Shown one piece after another: positions 36,422 through 36,801 of a stretch of 36,801 nucleotides of DNA (its first letter is position 1; each line of letters begins with the position of its first letter). The notes under the pieces were generated by a model. It ran no database searches. It was not told the DNA's origin and saw nothing but the letters and a program-made list of their open reading frames with translations. The position numbers and the translations under genes are program-made. Origin of the DNA: JBOHPP01 sp050731755. Its GTDB lineage: Bacteria; Methylomirabilota; Methylomirabilia; Rokubacteriales; CSP1-6. Where the stretch lies: the NCBI GenBank assembly GCA_050731755.1, contig JBOHPP010000064.1, positions 1 to 36,801 on the forward strand. The letters are read 5' to 3'.

Positions 36422-36763
36422 TTACTGCTGAGCGAGCGGAACCGTGGCGGTGACGCACGGCTGGCTGCCAAGCGCCCGCGTCGTGTGGCCTTGGCCCGTC
36501 GTGTCCTCGACGAGCCGCGCGTCGCCGGGGCCGAAGACGTGCTTGGAGCCGTCGCCCAGGCCGATCTCGAGTTGGCCGGACAGGATGATCACGAACTGAC
36601 GGCGCGGGGCCGGGTGCCAGTCGAGGAACTCTCCTACCGGCCACACGCGGAAAGAGATTTGCGTAGCCGGCAAACCCTTCGTCCATTCGGGCTTCTTCGC
36701 CAGGTCGATCGTCTCGATACGTCCCTGCCCGTCCGGGCCCGTGTACAGGCGAAACGTTCCCAT
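36422..36763 (-). CDS. Small cupin protein
   Basis: A 113-residue single-domain cupin. Motif 1 is weak (WPVGEFLDWHPAPRRQFVIILSG) and motif 2 reads FGPGDARLVEDTTGQGHTT, with one His where metal cupins often have one. GGGAGG lies 5 nt before the ATG. It is 19 nt upstream of the flavin monooxygenase-like gene and is probably co-transcribed. A catalytic role is uncertain. Confidence 0.88.
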   Translation of the reverse strand: MGTFRLYTGPDGQGRIETIDLAKKPEWTKGLPATQISFRVWPVGEFLDWHPAPRRQFVIILSGQLEIGLGDGSKHVFGPGDARLVEDTTGQGHTTRALGSQPCVTATVPLAQQ

Positions 36764-36801
36764 GAGCGCCTCCCCTCGTGTGTCGTCTGAACCGGGCGGG
36801 A

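Overview
This is a very GC-rich bacterial chromosome segment from an uncultured-looking soil or groundwater lineage. The mix of actinobacterial-type [NiFe] hydrogenase genes, acyl-CoA catabolic enzymes, stand-alone CoxL-like and amidohydrolase genes and GTGA/ATGA-coupled operons resembles what is known from Candidatus Rokubacteria/Methylomirabilota. That placement is an inference from gene content, not a marker-gene result.

Layout. (1) 1-1.3 kb (+): a carboxymuconolactone decarboxylase-family protein and a CooC-type nickel ATPase with an in-frame TGA exactly at the first Cys of its metal-binding CxC motif. (2) 1.3-1.5 kb: the first copy of a long-stem repeat element. (3) 1.55-5.0 kb (-): a peptide/nickel-type ABC importer (binding protein and two permeases, one with an internal TAA; no ATPases). 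(4) 5.1-10.5 kb (+): a compact hydrogenase small subunit, a large subunit and a hybrid histidine kinase, translationally coupled and preceded by a sigma-54-like site. (5) 23.4-10.5 kb (-): a 13-kb hydrogenase operon in the order hypF-hypC-hypD-SIS-hypE, small subunit, five single-span membrane proteins, large subunit, second copy of the repeat, protease-like protein, NifU/Rieske-like protein, maturation protease with an extra domain, HxlR regulator. (6) 23.5-24.5 kb (+): a His-rich cation diffusion facilitator. (7) 24.6-29.1 kb (+): an acyl-CoA pathway operon. (8) 29.1-29.8 kb (-): a PIN toxin with a frameshifted antitoxin. (9) 29.8-36.8 kb: a ThDP enzyme (-), an amidohydrolase plus molybdenum hydroxylase (+), and a flavin monooxygenase-like protein plus cupin (-).

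How the parts fit. The long minus-strand operon reads as a self-contained H2-oxidising enzyme: catalytic subunits, a membrane module made of two small paralogous families, an iron-sulfur protein, the Fe(CN)2CO assembly factors HypCDEF and processing proteases. HypA and HypB, the usual nickel-insertion pair, are not in the window; the CooC protein is the only nickel-insertion-type ATPase seen. The plus-strand hydrogenase is a paralog of the same family. It keeps the active-site cysteines, but its small subunit has lost the distal-cluster cysteines and the C-terminal extension, and its large-subunit gene overlaps the gene of a soluble PAS-GAF-PAS hybrid kinase. I read this as a candidate H2-sensing complex evolved from the enzyme type encoded next to it, distinct from the described HupUV/HoxBC sensors.

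The best leads are this putative sensor, the candidate selenocysteine CooC with a hairpin at SECIS distance, and the repeat element whose core is conserved while its 32-39 bp stem changes sequence but stays self-complementary.
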